Below are positions 33,540-43,424 of a stretch of 64,000 bases of DNA, piece by piece. A program made the translations under genes and the position numbers. The stretch is taken from positions 186,001-250,000 of the forward strand of contig NZ_JACZCQ010000006.1 in NCBI RefSeq assembly GCF_014904705.1. Direction: 5' to 3'. Position 1 is the first letter of the stretch, and each line of letters opens with the position of its first letter. The notes beneath the pieces are model-generated. The model saw only the letters and a program-made list of their open reading frames with translations. It was not told the DNA's origin and made no database searches. The DNA comes from Nisaea sediminum (GTDB lineage Bacteria; Pseudomonadota; Alphaproteobacteria; Thalassobaculales; Thalassobaculaceae).

Positions 33540-35312
33540 CTAGAGACTGTCGTTGAAATCGTCCAGCAGCGCGGAGATCCGCCCCTCATCGCCCTGGTCC
33601 ATGATCGCCAGCGCCCGCCGCGTTGCCGCGCCGGTATCGATCGCGCGGATCCTCTGTTTCACCCGCGGGATGCTGTGCGAGGTCATGGAGAACTCGCGGA
33701 CGCCGAGCCCCACCAGCAGCGGCGCATAGCGCGGATCGCCCGCGATCTCGCCGCATATGCTGACCGGGATCCCGGCCCGGTGCCCCGCCTGGACGGTGAA
33801 CTGGATCAGCCTCAGAACCGCCGGGTGCAGAGGGTTATAGAGCCCCGCCACAGCCTCGTCACTGCGGTCTATGGCAAGTGCGTAGCTGGTCAGATCGTTC
33901 GTCCCTATGGCGAAGTAATCGACCTCGCGCGCGAGCCCGTCCGCCATCAGCGCCGCCCCCGGAACCTCGATCATGGCCCCGAGCGGTGGGACCGGATCCG
34001 CGATGCGGACACCCTTGCGCGTCAGGCGGCGGACCACCTTGGTGAGGATCTTCCGCGCCTGCCGGATCTGTTCGGCAGAGGAAATCAGCGGCAGGAGCAG
34101 GCGCACCGGCCCATGCGCGCCGGCGCGCAGGATCGCTGCGAGCTGGGTCTCGAACAGCTTGGTCTCTGCGAGAGAAAGTCGGATGCCACGCAGCCCCAAT
34201 GCCGGATTCGGCGAGACTCCGATCCGGCCGCCGAGCGCTGTCGAAATCTTGTCGCCGCCGACATCGAGCGTCCGGATGGTCACCGGGCGTCCCTCAAGCC
34301 CCTCCACGATCCCGCGAAGCACCGCATATTGCTCGTCCTCGTCGGGCAAGCTGTCCCGGTTCATGAACAGGAACTCGGTGCGCAGCAGCCCAACCCCCTC
34401 CGCGCCGGCGGTCAGAGCCGGCTCGACATCGCGCGGCATTTCCAGATTGGCCTGCAGGGTGATGATCTCCCCGTCGCGGCTTTCCGCCGGCAGGGAACGC
34501 AAACGGGCGAGCTGCCTTTCGAGCCTCTTGCGCGCCTCGGCCTTGCGCTCGAACTCCGCCAGGGTCTCCGCGCTCGGCGAAATCACGATCCGGCCATGCT
34601 CGCCGTCGACCAGAACGCGGTCACCCGACCTCACCTTGCCGAGCAGCCCGGGCACCCCGAGAACCGCCGGCAGGCCCAGGGAGCGCGCCATGATCGCGGA
34701 ATGGCCCTCCGGCCCGCCCGCCGTTGTCGCCAGTGCTGCCACGCGCTTGGGATCGAGCAGGGCGGTGTCCGCCGGGCTCAGTTCGTCGGCGATGATGACG
34801 GCGTCTTTCGGCAACACTGAAAAGGCCTGATAGGGCTTGTCCGCGAGGTTGCGGAGCACCCGTCCGGCAACGTCCCGGACATCGGTCACCCTGGCCGCGA
34901 GATAGGGATCCTTCATCGCCGCGAAGGCTTCGGCGATGTCATGAACGACATGCTGAACCGCCGCTTCCGCATTGATCCGGCGCGCGCGGATCTGGGTCTC
35001 GATCCCTTTGCCGAGCCGGCTCGAACCGAGCATGGCGGCGTGCGCATCGAGCAGGGGCGCCAGTTCCTCCGCCACCGAGTCCGGCATGCCCACGGTCTTC
35101 TGGCGCAGCTTGCTGACCTGTTTCTGCGCCTTCGCGAGCGCAGCGCGGAACCTGCCCGCCTCCGCTTCCACCGCGCTTTCGTCGATCTCGTATTCCGGCA
35201 GCTGGCCGAGACCGGTCTCGACCACATGGGCGACGCCGATCGCGATCCCCGCCGAAACGCCGACCCCGTCGATCACCCGTTCTCCGGTCTTTCCGGATAC
35301 CCGTTTCGTCAT
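33540..35312 (-). CDS. ptsI: Phosphoenolpyruvate-protein phosphotransferase (enzyme I)
   Basis: A 590-residue enzyme I from the ATG at 35312; the open frame runs further to 35393 but is poor in family residues. The N-terminal HPr-binding domain leads to His204 (GGPEGHSAIMAR), which accepts phosphate from PEP. The C-terminal PEP-binding barrel shows LLRTEFLFM, RTLDVGGDK, MIEVPGAAL and GTNDLTSYALA. The phosphate goes to HPr, encoded 13 bases upstream. No EIIB or EIIC is present, so this is a regulatory PTS rather than a sugar importer. Confidence 0.95.
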   Translation of the reverse strand: MTKRVSGKTGERVIDGVGVSAGIAIGVAHVVETGLGQLPEYEIDESAVEAEAGRFRAALAKAQKQVSKLRQKTVGMPDSVAEELAPLLDAHAAMLGSSRLGKGIETQIRARRINAEAAVQHVVHDIAEAFAAMKDPYLAARVTDVRDVAGRVLRNLADKPYQAFSVLPKDAVIIADELSPADTALLDPKRVAALATTAGGPEGHSAIMARSLGLPAVLGVPGLLGKVRSGDRVLVDGEHGRIVISPSAETLAEFERKAEARKRLERQLARLRSLPAESRDGEIITLQANLEMPRDVEPALTAGAEGVGLLRTEFLFMNRDSLPDEDEQYAVLRGIVEGLEGRPVTIRTLDVGGDKISTALGGRIGVSPNPALGLRGIRLSLAETKLFETQLAAILRAGAHGPVRLLLPLISSAEQIRQARKILTKVVRRLTRKGVRIADPVPPLGAMIEVPGAALMADGLAREVDYFAIGTNDLTSYALAIDRSDEAVAGLYNPLHPAVLRLIQFTVQAGHRAGIPVSICGEIAGDPRYAPLLVGLGVREFSMTSHSIPRVKQRIRAIDTGAATRRALAIMDQGDEGRISALLDDFNDSL

Positions 35313-35325
35313 CGGGGTCAATTCC

Positions 35326-35619
35326 TCAATCTTCGTCGAACTTGTCGTCCACCAGTTTCGCGATGGCATCCAGCGCGGCTTCCGCGTCCGCACCCTCGGC
35401 CTCCACGCGGATCGTGCATCCCGGCGCCGCCGCCAGCATCATCAGCCCCATGATCGAGCGCCCGGACACGGTTGTATCGCCCTTGGTGACGGAAATCTCC
35501 GCCTCGTATTCCTCGGCCAGCTTCACGAACTTCGCCGCCGCGCGCGCATGCAACCCGCGCTGGTTGACGATCGTCAGGTCGCGCGCCGCACACCGGGTCG
35601 CCACGGCTTCCTCGCTCAC
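35326..35619 (-). CDS. HPr phosphocarrier protein
   Basis: A 97-residue HPr. The phosphorylated histidine is His24 (GLHARAAAKF). The regulatory serine is Ser55 (SGRSIMGLMMLA), the target of the HPr kinase encoded at 37064-37483. It lies between EIIA and EI genes, overlapping the EIIA stop by four bases. Having both a kinase and the serine site suggests HPr-Ser-P regulation as in other alphaproteobacteria. Confidence 0.94.
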   Translation of the reverse strand: MSEEAVATRCAARDLTIVNQRGLHARAAAKFVKLAEEYEAEISVTKGDTTVSGRSIMGLMMLAAAPGCTIRVEAEGADAEAALDAIAKLVDDKFDED

Positions 35620-36047
35620 GAATCGGTCCCGGCGAGGACCTGGGAAGCAATGCGAATGTATTTTCGTCCGGCGTCCTGAGCCTCGGCGGCCGCAGCGCTC
35701 ATATCGAGGGTGTTGCGGACACTCGCCAGCTTGATCAGCATCGGCAGGTTGGCTCCCGCGAGAACCTCGACATTCGCCTTTTCCATGATCGAGATCGCCA
35801 GATTCGACGGCGTGCCGCCGAACATGTCCGTGAGCACGATCACGCCGCGCCCCTGATCGACCGCTCCCACGCTCTCCAGGATTTCCGCCCGCCGCTGTTC
35901 CATATCGTCTTCCGGCCCGATACAGACCGTCGCCATATGCTCCTGCGGCCCGACGACATGTTCCACCGCCGCGCGGAACTCGTCGGCAAGCCTGCCATGC
36001 GTGACCAATACAATGCCTATCGGCAATTCCAATGCCTCCGCACCCAT
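35616..36047 (-). CDS. PTS EIIA component, mannose family
   Basis: A 143-residue EIIA of the Man superfamily. The active histidine is His17 (VLVTHGRLADEF). DMFGGTPSNLA and ANLPMLIKLASVR are conserved. It receives phosphate from HPr. Lacking EIIB/C partners, it is probably a regulatory EIIA-Man. The ATG (36047) follows a gap of about 80 bases from rapZ. Confidence 0.92.
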   Translation of the reverse strand: MGAEALELPIGIVLVTHGRLADEFRAAVEHVVGPQEHMATVCIGPEDDMEQRRAEILESVGAVDQGRGVIVLTDMFGGTPSNLAISIMEKANVEVLAGANLPMLIKLASVRNTLDMSAAAAEAQDAGRKYIRIASQVLAGTDS

Positions 36048-36125
36048 TCAGTTAGCCCCCGGTTGCCAGTGTTCTTTGCACTGTTTTCTTGTCGTTCAGC
36101 CGAATAATCCTGCCATGCCCGAGCG

Positions 36126-36992
36126 TCAATCCTGGCCGCTTCGGTCGACGTCACGATGCAACAACGTGACAGCAAGGCCGCCCGCCTTCAACTCCCGAGC
36201 CACCCTTTCGGCGACGAATACCGAGCGGTGCCGTCCGCCCGTGCAGCCGACCGCAATGGTCAGGTAACTCTTTCCCTCGGCCTGGAAGCGCGGCATCAGC
36301 GGCTTCAGGAAGCCGACCAGACGTCCATAAAAGTCGGTAAAGTCCGGATCCGCAGCGACATAGTCCGCAACCGCCGGATCCCGCCCGTCAAGCGGGCGCA
36401 GGGCTTCGTCATAATGCGGGTTCCTGAGGAAACGGACGTCGAACACCATGTCCGCCTCTCGCGGCAGGCCTCGGCGGAAACTGAAAGAGGTGACCGTCAC
36501 CGTCAGGCCTCCCTCTCCACCGATACCGAGCTGCTCGGAGAAAACCCGCTTGAAATCGGCGACGCTGAGCCGGGAAGTGTCGAGCGTCACGTCCGCCCGT
36601 TCCCGCAGCGGCGCCAGCATCTCCCGCTCGGTACGGATACCGTCGGCAACAGGGCGGTCCATGGCGAGCGGATGCCGCCGGCGGGTCTCGGTGAAGCGCC
36701 GGACCAGCACGTCCTCGTCGCAATCGAGAAAGACCACGGTCAGCGCAATATCGCTTCTGGCGCGCAGGGCCGCGAGTTCGCCGGTCAGGCGCTGCGGCGT
36801 GAAATCCCGGGTCCGCGTATCGATACCGACGGCGATCCGATGTCCGCCCTCCGCGTCCGTCCGCGGCGCCAGCAAGGCCGGGAGAAGCGACAGCGGCAAG
36901 TTGTCCACCGCCTCGAATTCCGCATCCTCGAGCACCTTCAGGCTTGTGGTCCGGCCAGCGCCGGAGAGGCCCGTCACGAGCACGACGCGCAT
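36126..36992 (-). CDS. rapZ: RNase adapter protein RapZ
   Basis: A 288-residue protein started at the ATG at 36992, which has a GGCGG seven bases upstream. A longer frame starts at 37064 and would be coupled to the hprK stop (TAATG), adding 24 residues. The P-loop is GLSGAGRT. The RapZ C-terminal signature appears as SFSFRRGLPREADMVFDVRF, then RNPHYDEALRPLDGRD, then TIAVGCTGGRHRSV. RapZ adapts RNase E to small RNAs in gammaproteobacteria; the alphaproteobacterial role is less clear but the gene is linked to PTS and cell-envelope control. Confidence 0.93.
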   Translation of the reverse strand: MRVVLVTGLSGAGRTTSLKVLEDAEFEAVDNLPLSLLPALLAPRTDAEGGHRIAVGIDTRTRDFTPQRLTGELAALRARSDIALTVVFLDCDEDVLVRRFTETRRRHPLAMDRPVADGIRTEREMLAPLRERADVTLDTSRLSVADFKRVFSEQLGIGGEGGLTVTVTSFSFRRGLPREADMVFDVRFLRNPHYDEALRPLDGRDPAVADYVAADPDFTDFYGRLVGFLKPLMPRFQAEGKSYLTIAVGCTGGRHRSVFVAERVARELKAGGLAVTLLHRDVDRSGQD

Positions 36993-37063
36993 CGGTTTTC
37001 CGCCGGTTTCCGCGGAGTCTTGCACGTTTTTCTCTCCCTGAACGCGCCGCTGCGAAGGCCGCA

Positions 37064-37483
37064 TTATCTGGTCGTGAAATGGATCAGTGCAAGCCGCACT
37101 TTGGCCGGTGTCGAGGCTTCGAACGGCGCGAGCGCCAGCAACGGAACGCCGATCTCGAGATAAGTGCAGGTTCCCGCTTCCGGGTAGCGCTCTACCTGCT
37201 CCGGCGGCACCAGATCGACGACGAGGTCGAGAGGGGCCCGGCGCACGTTCTGCACCGGCACAATGCCAACGCCACGAACCTCCAGCTGCCCGGCGATCGT
37301 GTCCGGCGCGCTCGCGACGAGCCGCCCGGCCTCGCGGACGAGGCGGGTCTGGTCGTCAGCCACCAGCTGCGCGCCCGCCTCGATCAGACGCAGCGCCAGA
37401 TCGGATTTGCCGCTGCCGCTCGGACCGCGCAAAAGCACCGCCCGTCCGTCGACAGCGACGGTCGTGCCATATACCAGTTCCAT
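37064..37483 (-). CDS. hprK: HPr kinase/phosphorylase, short form
   Basis: A 139-residue protein that lacks the N-terminal domain of the Gram-positive enzyme. The Walker A is GPSGSGKSDLA (residues about 20-30). The HPrK signature GQLEVRGVGIVPV is intact. It phosphorylates HPr on serine. Truncated HprK is the usual alphaproteobacterial type. Between chvG and rapZ, as in other members of this class. Confidence 0.93.
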   Translation of the reverse strand: MELVYGTTVAVDGRAVLLRGPSGSGKSDLALRLIEAGAQLVADDQTRLVREAGRLVASAPDTIAGQLEVRGVGIVPVQNVRRAPLDLVVDLVPPEQVERYPEAGTCTYLEIGVPLLALAPFEASTPAKVRLALIHFTTR

Positions 37484-37511
37484 CGGATCCCCACCCGGTC
37501 AGGTCAGGCTT

Positions 37512-39242
37512 TTACCCTATCACGCGGGGTAAACGTATGACGAACCGGGCGCCAATGACAGAGCCATCCGCGCCGATCCGGTTCTCCGCCCAGAGCCGCC
37601 CGGAGGAGGCCTCGACGATCTGCCGCGAGATGCTGAGACCGAGCCCGGAATGGGTGCCGAACTTCTCGCCGGAGGGGCGCTCCGAATAGAACCGGTCGAA
37701 GATTGCCTCGAGCTTGTTCTCCGGAATTCCGGGACCGTCATCCTCGACCGTGACGATGACCTCCCGGCCGTCGAGCGGATCGGCGCCGGCGGTCAGGCGG
37801 ACGGAGCCGCCTTCGGGCGAGAAGGTGATCGCATTGCTGACGAGATTGCGGATCACCTGGACGATCCGGTTCTCGCTGCCCCGGACGCTGAGATCCGCGG
37901 AGCCGTTCACAGTGGTCTGGACGCGGACCCCGTGCCGGTTGTCCGCCGTCGCATAAACCTCGGCGAGAGTCGCGAGCACGGCCGCCAGATTGACCGTCTC
38001 GGTTCCGGTCCGCGACAGCTCGGCATCGAGCCGGGAGGCCTCGGAAATATCGCTGATCAGACGGTCGAGACGCTGCACGTCGTCGAGGATGATCCCCATC
38101 AGCTTCTTCTGTTTTTCCGGATCCTGCACCTTCGCCGCGGTCTCGACCGCGCTCCGGACCGAGGTCAGCGGGTTCTTGATCTCGTGCGCGACATCGGCGG
38201 CGAAACGGTCGATCGCGTCCATCCGCTGCCAGAGCGCCTCGGTCATCTCGCGCATTGCGCGGGCGAGATCGCCGATCTCGTCGTCACGCCCCTCGAAGCC
38301 CGGGATCTCGGTCTCCCGGGTGCGGTCGCGGCGGATCCTTTCCGCCGCGGCAGCCAGGCGTTGCACCGGCCGGGTGATGGTTCCGGCGAGATAGAGGGAA
38401 AGCAGGATGGTCACGGCGAAAACAAAGGCGAAGACGCCGAGGATCTCGAAGCGCACGTCGCGCATCGCATTGTCGATCTCGTCGCCGTCGACGCTCAGCA
38501 TCAGCGCACCGAGCACCTGCTTGTAGCGGCGCACCGGCACCGCCGAAGTCAGGAGCAGGCGCCCGTCCGCCTGGGTCCGGACAGCGCGCGCGTTCAATCC
38601 TCGCAGCGCATCCCGCGCTTCCGGATAATCCTCGGCCCGCTGGATCTGCGGCTCCACATAGTGCGGAAAGTCGCCTCCCCGCGGCAGCCAGTTCACCAGG
38701 ACGTCGTAGAGATTGTCGAGCCAGAGCGAGGGCGACATGCCGGATTGCTCCGGCGGCGGAAGCGGACGGATCTGCACCACCCCGCCCTGGCGCCCGAAAC
38801 TGTTGCTGTCCGCCATGAGATGGCCGTCGGGCGCGAAGAGCCGGAGGCGCGTGCCGAACTGGTCCGATGCGTGACGCACCATGCGCCGGACCAGATCCTT
38901 CGAGAGTTCGGTGGCCTCGGAATATTCCGGCTCGACGGCGAGCGCGGCGACGCCCTTGGCGAAGATGCTGCCCTGCCGGGTCAGCGCTTCAAGTTCCGCC
39001 TCGATCAGATTGTCCTGGTAGCGGTCCATGTAAAGGAGGCCGACGAGCGGGATCGCGACGGCGAAAAGGTTGATTGCGAGGATCCGCTTGGTCAGCCCGG
39101 AAATGCGCGGGCGCCGGCGCACGCCGTCCGTCGCCGGCCTCTCCTGCGCGGCGGTCTCCGCCTTTTCCGGAATGTCAGCCACGCCCCGAGGCCTCCGCCA
39201 GCGGCCGAGCGCGCGGAAGCTCTCCCCCCAGGAAAGGCTCAT
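37512..39242 (-). CDS. chvG: Sensor histidine kinase ChvG
   Basis: A 576-residue kinase. The N-terminal 45 residues are charged. TM1 lies near 54-72 and TM2 at 267-288, enclosing a periplasmic domain of about 190 residues. HAMP follows ([18 protein letters not shown]). HisKA has His353 ([15 protein letters not shown]), and the ATPase core has the N-box [14 protein letters not shown] and G-box [11 protein letters not shown]. ChvG senses acid or envelope stress and phosphorylates ChvI. It overlaps chvI by four bases. Confidence 0.95.
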   Translation of the reverse strand: MSLSWGESFRALGRWRRPRGVADIPEKAETAAQERPATDGVRRRPRISGLTKRILAINLFAVAIPLVGLLYMDRYQDNLIEAELEALTRQGSIFAKGVAALAVEPEYSEATELSKDLVRRMVRHASDQFGTRLRLFAPDGHLMADSNSFGRQGGVVQIRPLPPPEQSGMSPSLWLDNLYDVLVNWLPRGGDFPHYVEPQIQRAEDYPEARDALRGLNARAVRTQADGRLLLTSAVPVRRYKQVLGALMLSVDGDEIDNAMRDVRFEILGVFAFVFAVTILLSLYLAGTITRPVQRLAAAAERIRRDRTRETEIPGFEGRDDEIGDLARAMREMTEALWQRMDAIDRFAADVAHEIKNPLTSVRSAVETAAKVQDPEKQKKLMGIILDDVQRLDRLISDISEASRLDAELSRTGTETVNLAAVLATLAEVYATADNRHGVRVQTTVNGSADLSVRGSENRIVQVIRNLVSNAITFSPEGGSVRLTAGADPLDGREVIVTVEDDGPGIPENKLEAIFDRFYSERPSGEKFGTHSGLGLSISRQIVEASSGRLWAENRIGADGSVIGARFVIRLPRVIG

Positions 39243-39958
39243 GCCGAGCCGGCGGGCACCATGGCCGGGTCGCGATAGCGGTACCCGACACCGTAAAGCG
39301 TCTCGATCTGCTCGAAATCGTCATCCACGCCCTTGAACTTCTTGCGGATGCGCTTGATGTGGCTGTCGATCGTCCGATCGTCGACATAGACCGCATCGCC
39401 ATAGGCGGCATCCATCAACTGGTCCCTGTTCTTAACATGTCCGGGGCGGGTGGCGAGAGAGCGCAGGATCAGGAACTCGGTCACGGTGAGCGGCACCGGC
39501 CTGCCTTTCCAGGCGCAGAGGTGACGCGAGCCGTCCATCACAAGGTCGCCGCGGGAGAGCACCGCCTCGCTCGCCGGGTTGGCCTCGTCCTGGGCCAGCT
39601 CCTGGCGGCGCAGCAGGGCACGGATACGCTCGATCAGCAGGCGCTGGGAGAACGGCTTGGTGATGTAGTCGTCGGCGCCCATCTTGAGCCCGAGTACCTC
39701 GTCCAGCTCGTCGTCCTTCGAGGTCAGGAAGATCACCGGCAGCGCGCTCTGGCGGCGCAGGCGGGCGAGCAGCTCCATGCCGTCCATACGCGGCATCTTG
39801 ATATCGAGAATGGCGAGATCCACCGGCCGCTGAGTCAGCCCGCGCAGGGCCTCCTCGCCGTCCTTGAAGGTGCGGACATCGAACCCCTCCGCCTCGAGCG
39901 CGATGGATACCGAGGTAATGATGTTCTGATCGTCGTCGACCAATGCGATGGTGCTCAT
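39239..39958 (-). CDS. chvI: Response regulator ChvI
   Basis: A 239-residue OmpR-type regulator. The phosphoacceptor is Asp52 ([13 protein letters not shown]) and the C-terminal winged helix shows [18 protein letters not shown] and [14 protein letters not shown]. ChvI with ChvG controls envelope, exopolysaccharide and central metabolic genes. The ATG at 39958 was chosen because family alignment ([10 protein letters not shown]) begins there. Its neighbour pckA, divergent across the HugZ gene, is a known genomic companion. Confidence 0.96.
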   Translation of the reverse strand: MSTIALVDDDQNIITSVSIALEAEGFDVRTFKDGEEALRGLTQRPVDLAILDIKMPRMDGMELLARLRRQSALPVIFLTSKDDELDEVLGLKMGADDYITKPFSQRLLIERIRALLRRQELAQDEANPASEAVLSRGDLVMDGSRHLCAWKGRPVPLTVTEFLILRSLATRPGHVKNRDQLMDAAYGDAVYVDDRTIDSHIKRIRKKFKGVDDDFEQIETLYGVGYRYRDPAMVPAGSA

Positions 39959-40118
39959 GACCCGTTCCTTTCCGCCGCAGGGCGGCGTCCCCCAATTCTG
40001 CACCGATCCGGGCCATCGAACCAGCCGGCCGGACAAGTGCTGCAATCTCCTACGTTCTGAATGATGTCGGAATGGGGCGAAGCTGTGACAAGCTTTGGGC
40101 ATTGTTTCGGCGGCGCAA

Positions 40119-40205
40119 GTGGATCCCGATTTTCATCGGGATGACGGTAATCGCCTGTGAAGAGACCTCCCCTTCGCCGTCATCCCGACGGAAGTCGGGA
40201 TCCAC
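40119..40205. repeat. Inverted dispersed repeat (REP-like), first copy
   Basis: Two 29-base arms (40119-40147 and 40177-40205) are near-perfect reverse complements: GTGGATCCCGATTTTCATCG versus its complement with a few differences. The string CGTCAT-CCCG is typical of short intergenic repeats. It falls between chvI and the HugZ gene. Confidence 0.7.
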
Positions 40206-40283
40206 TGCCTGCCATCCGCCCTTGCGCTTCCGCTCCGGCGCGATATTGATTCCGGCCAAGGTAGCAAACGGAGACGACAAACC

Positions 40284-41021
40284 ATGAGCGACGACGAGAA
40301 ACAGAATCCGACTCCCGGCGCTCAGATCCGGCACCTGATGCGCTCGCTCGACCGCGCGACGCTCTCGACTGCCATGACCGGTGCGGATGCCTGGCCCTAT
40401 GGCTCGCTGGTGATGGCCGCGGTCGATCAGGACGGCAGCCCGTTGCTGCTGCTGTCCGACCTTGCCGAGCATACGAAGAACCTCAAGGCGGACCCGCGCG
40501 TCTCGCTGCTGTTCGACGGCACGGGCGGTTATGACGAGCCCCTGACCGGTCCCCGCGCCACCGTGCTCGGCCGGATCGAAAAAACCGATGACGCTCGCCA
40601 CGCCGAACGCTATCTCCGCCGCCATTCCTCCGCGCGAATGTTTGCCGGCTTCAAAGATTTCAGCTTCTACCGGGTGACTGTCGAGCGGGCGCATATCGTT
40701 GCCGGCTTCGGGCGCATCCACTGGGTCGACGCGAGCGACATCCTCGCCGGCCGGGCGCCGGAACTGGAAGAGGCCGAAGCCGGGATCGTCGCCCACATGA
40801 ACGAGGACCATGCCGACGCCAATCAGCTCTACGCTTCTGTTCTTCTGGAACTTTCCGGCGAGGGCTGGGAGATGACCGGATGCGACACGGAAGGCTGCGA
40901 CCTGCGTCTCGGCGGCGCCGTCGCCCGGCTCGATTACGACGCACCGGTCCGGGACGCGGAAGAGACACGGAAGGCGCTGGTCGCGCTGGTCAAGCGGGCG
41001 CGGCAGAGTGCCGCGGAATAA
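40284..41021 (+). CDS. HugZ-like protein (pyridoxamine 5'-phosphate oxidase fold + DUF2470)
   Basis: A 245-residue protein. The N-terminal split-barrel domain has MRSLDRATLSTAM, then LVMAAVDQDGSPLLLLSDLA and HTKNLKADPRVSLLF. FYRVTVERAHIVAGFGRIHW follows, and the C-terminal DUF2470 begins IVAHMNEDHADAN. HugZ-type proteins bind haem and are linked to haem degradation or oxidative stress, though many such proteins are uncharacterised. It has GGAGACGA upstream and stands upstream of pckA. Confidence 0.88.
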   Translation: MSDDEKQNPTPGAQIRHLMRSLDRATLSTAMTGADAWPYGSLVMAAVDQDGSPLLLLSDLAEHTKNLKADPRVSLLFDGTGGYDEPLTGPRATVLGRIEKTDDARHAERYLRRHSSARMFAGFKDFSFYRVTVERAHIVAGFGRIHWVDASDILAGRAPELEEAEAGIVAHMNEDHADANQLYASVLLELSGEGWEMTGCDTEGCDLRLGGAVARLDYDAPVRDAEETRKALVALVKRARQSAAE

Positions 41022-41172
41022 TGCGGCATTTTTTCACGCCAAGGATCCGCCGCGCGGTTGCAATCGCAGAAACAGACTCGTAACAATCTCCGACCTAAAC
41101 GGAGCGGAACCGCAAAAAAGAGTCGCAATTTCCGCGCGGAGTCACTGAAGCTAGATCGAGGAAACGAGTCTC

Positions 41173-42777
41173 ATGGGCCAGGAACGATCCGCAAAGGATC
41201 TGGAACAGCACGGGCTGTTCAATCTCGGAACCGCCTACTGGAATCTCTCCGTAGCGGAACTCTACGAACATGCGATCCGCAACGACGAGGGCCAGATCGT
41301 CCCGGGCGGCGCGCTCGCGGTCGAGACCGGCAAGCACACCGGCCGCTCTCCGAAGGACAAGTTCATCGTCGATACCCCGTCGGTCCACGACCAGATCAAC
41401 TGGGGCGACGTAAACCGGCCCTGCACGCCGGAGCTGTTCGACGAGATGCACCGCCGTCTCGCCGGCTACATGCAGAACCGCGACTGTTACGTGCTCGACT
41501 GCTTCGCCGGCGCCGATGAGGATTACCGCCTGCCGGTCCGCGTCGTGACCGAGACCGCCTGGCACAACCTCTTCGCCAAGAACATGTTCCGCCGCCCGGA
41601 AGCGGCCGAACTCAAAGGCTTCGAGCCGCAGTTCACCGTGCTTCAGGCGCCGGGCCTGCAGGCCGCGGGCGAGGCCGACGGGCTGAATTCCGAGACCTTC
41701 ATCCTGGTCAATTTCGACAAGCGCCTCGTGATCGTCGGCGGCAGCTGGTACGCGGGCGAGATCAAGAAGTCGATCTTCGGCATCCTGAACCACATGCTCC
41801 CGGATGTCGGCGTGATGCCGATGCACTGCTCGGCCAACGTCTCGAAGGACGGCGAGAGCGCGATCTTCTTCGGCCTCTCCGGCACCGGCAAGACGACGCT
41901 TTCCTCCGACGGCACCCGCATCCTGCTCGGCGACGACGAGCACGGCTGGTCCGACAAGGGGATCTTCAATTTCGAGGGCGGCTGCTACGCGAAGGTGATC
42001 CGGCTTTCCGAAGAAGCCGAGCCGGAGATCTACGCCGCCTCGCAGCGCTTCGGCACCGTTCTGGAGAACGTGGTCTACGACCAGGACACGCGCCAGGTCG
42101 ATTTCGACGACGGCAGCCTCACCGAGAACAGCCGCTCCTGCTACCCGATCGACTTCATTCCGAACACCGATGTCGGCGGCACCGCAGGTCATCCGAAGCA
42201 CATCATGATGCTGACGGCGGACGCGTTCGGCGTTCTGCCCCCGATCTCCAAGCTGACGCCGGAACAGGCGATGTACCACTTCCTCTCCGGCTACACCGCA
42301 CGGGTCGCGGGGACGGAAAAGGGTCTTGGCAACGATCCGCAGGCGACCTTCTCGACCTGTTTCGGCGCGCCCTTCATGCCGCGTCACCCGAGCGTCTATG
42401 GCGAGATGCTGCGCGAGCGCATCGCCAAGCACGGCGCGACCTGCTGGCTGGTCAATACCGGGTGGCAGGGCGGCCGCGCCGGCTCCGGCGCCAAGCGGAT
42501 GGAGATCGCCTTCACCCGCGCGATGGTCCGGGCCGCGCTCGCCGGCAAGCTGGACAAGGTCCCGGTGAAACAGGAGCCGCATTTCGGCCTGTTCATCCCG
42601 GAGAGCTGCCCGGGCGTGCCGTCCGAAGTGCTCGACCCGCGCAACAGCTGGTCGGACAAGGAGGGCTACGACGCCACCGCGGCCGATCTCCGCAAGCGCT
42701 TCCAGGAGAACTTCCGGCAATTCGAGAAATATGTCGAAGCCGCCGTGATCGAAGCCGGGGTCAAGGCCGCCGCCTGA
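41173..42777 (+). CDS. pckA: Phosphoenolpyruvate carboxykinase (ATP)
   Basis: A 534-residue enzyme that converts oxaloacetate and ATP to PEP, first step of gluconeogenesis. The P-loop is GLSGTGKTTLSSDG (residues about 234-247). The oxaloacetate-binding Arg (ETGKHTGRSPKDKF), MPMHCSANV and GYTARVAGTEKG are all intact. Length equals the usual ATP-type enzyme. The pckA position near chvGI is typical of alphaproteobacteria and agrees with regulation of pckA by ChvI reported in relatives. Confidence 0.97.
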   Translation: MGQERSAKDLEQHGLFNLGTAYWNLSVAELYEHAIRNDEGQIVPGGALAVETGKHTGRSPKDKFIVDTPSVHDQINWGDVNRPCTPELFDEMHRRLAGYMQNRDCYVLDCFAGADEDYRLPVRVVTETAWHNLFAKNMFRRPEAAELKGFEPQFTVLQAPGLQAAGEADGLNSETFILVNFDKRLVIVGGSWYAGEIKKSIFGILNHMLPDVGVMPMHCSANVSKDGESAIFFGLSGTGKTTLSSDGTRILLGDDEHGWSDKGIFNFEGGCYAKVIRLSEEAEPEIYAASQRFGTVLENVVYDQDTRQVDFDDGSLTENSRSCYPIDFIPNTDVGGTAGHPKHIMMLTADAFGVLPPISKLTPEQAMYHFLSGYTARVAGTEKGLGNDPQATFSTCFGAPFMPRHPSVYGEMLRERIAKHGATCWLVNTGWQGGRAGSGAKRMEIAFTRAMVRAALAGKLDKVPVKQEPHFGLFIPESCPGVPSEVLDPRNSWSDKEGYDATAADLRKRFQENFRQFEKYVEAAVIEAGVKAAA

Positions 42778-42800
42778 TCTGTGCTTCACGCCGAACAACG

Positions 42801-42826
42801 AAAAGGCCGCCTCCGGGCGGCCTTTT
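42801..42826 (+). terminator. Rho-independent terminator of pckA
   Basis: AAAAGGCCGCC and GGCGGCCTTTT pair perfectly around TCCG, 24 bases past the stop. Confidence 0.92.
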
Positions 42827-42850
42827 CTGTTTTCACATCGATCTAAAAGA

Positions 42851-42934
42851 TCGTCATTCCCGCGAAAGCGGGGACCCAGGGATCGTAGAGCTCAGCCCGT
42901 CTTCCCTGGGTCCCCACTTGCGTGGAGATGACGA
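42851..42934. repeat. Inverted dispersed repeat (REP-like), second copy
   Basis: Arms of 32 bases at 42851-42882 (TCGTCATTCCCGCGAAAGCG...) and 42903-42934 are reverse complements with a few mismatches. It has a CGTCAT-CCCG core like the repeat at 40119-40205 but is a different element. It stands right after the pckA terminator. Confidence 0.7.
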
Positions 42935-43030
42935 CCTATTGGTAACCTATTGGTGCTTGCGACATGCCGTCCCTTCGGCCGGCCGCTTTCGTCCCCATAT
43001 GATGTTCAAACAACGGACCGGAGACGCCCC

Positions 43031-43405
43031 ATGATCAAGATCGCGAAAACCGCGCCGAACCGCATCGAGATGGAGTTCGAAGGCGACAGCATCGACGAAG
43101 AGACAATGCAGAATGCGATTGAGGAACTGATCGCGGTGACGGAAGACATCGAGCATGGTCAATTGCTCTACCGGCTCCACCAGTTTCCCTGGCCGAGCCT
43201 GGCCGCCATCGGCGTGAAGTTCGGGCACCTGCCACAGCTCTTCAGGATGCTTGGGCGCTTCGACCGTTGCGCCGTTCTCAGCGACGAAGGCTGGCTCCGC
43301 ACCGCGTCCGATATCGAGGGTGCGCTGATCCCCGGACTGGAGATCAAGGGGTTCAGGATGGACGAGATTGCGGAAGCCGAAGCCTGGCTCACCCGGACCG
43401 CCTGA
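43031..43405 (+). CDS. SpoIIAA-like (STAS-type) protein
   Basis: A 124-residue protein started at the ATG at 43031. An N-terminal strand (NRIEMEFEGDSIDEE) leads to the family core LLYRLHQFPWPSLAAIGVKF, ending RMDEIAEAEAWL. It fits the SpoIIAA-like family of small proteins, several of which affect envelope or cell-division signalling, but the function is unknown. A convergent GNAT gene follows. Confidence 0.75.
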   Translation: MIKIAKTAPNRIEMEFEGDSIDEETMQNAIEELIAVTEDIEHGQLLYRLHQFPWPSLAAIGVKFGHLPQLFRMLGRFDRCAVLSDEGWLRTASDIEGALIPGLEIKGFRMDEIAEAEAWLTRTA

Positions 43406-43424
43406 CATCCGGGTGTAGTCGGCA

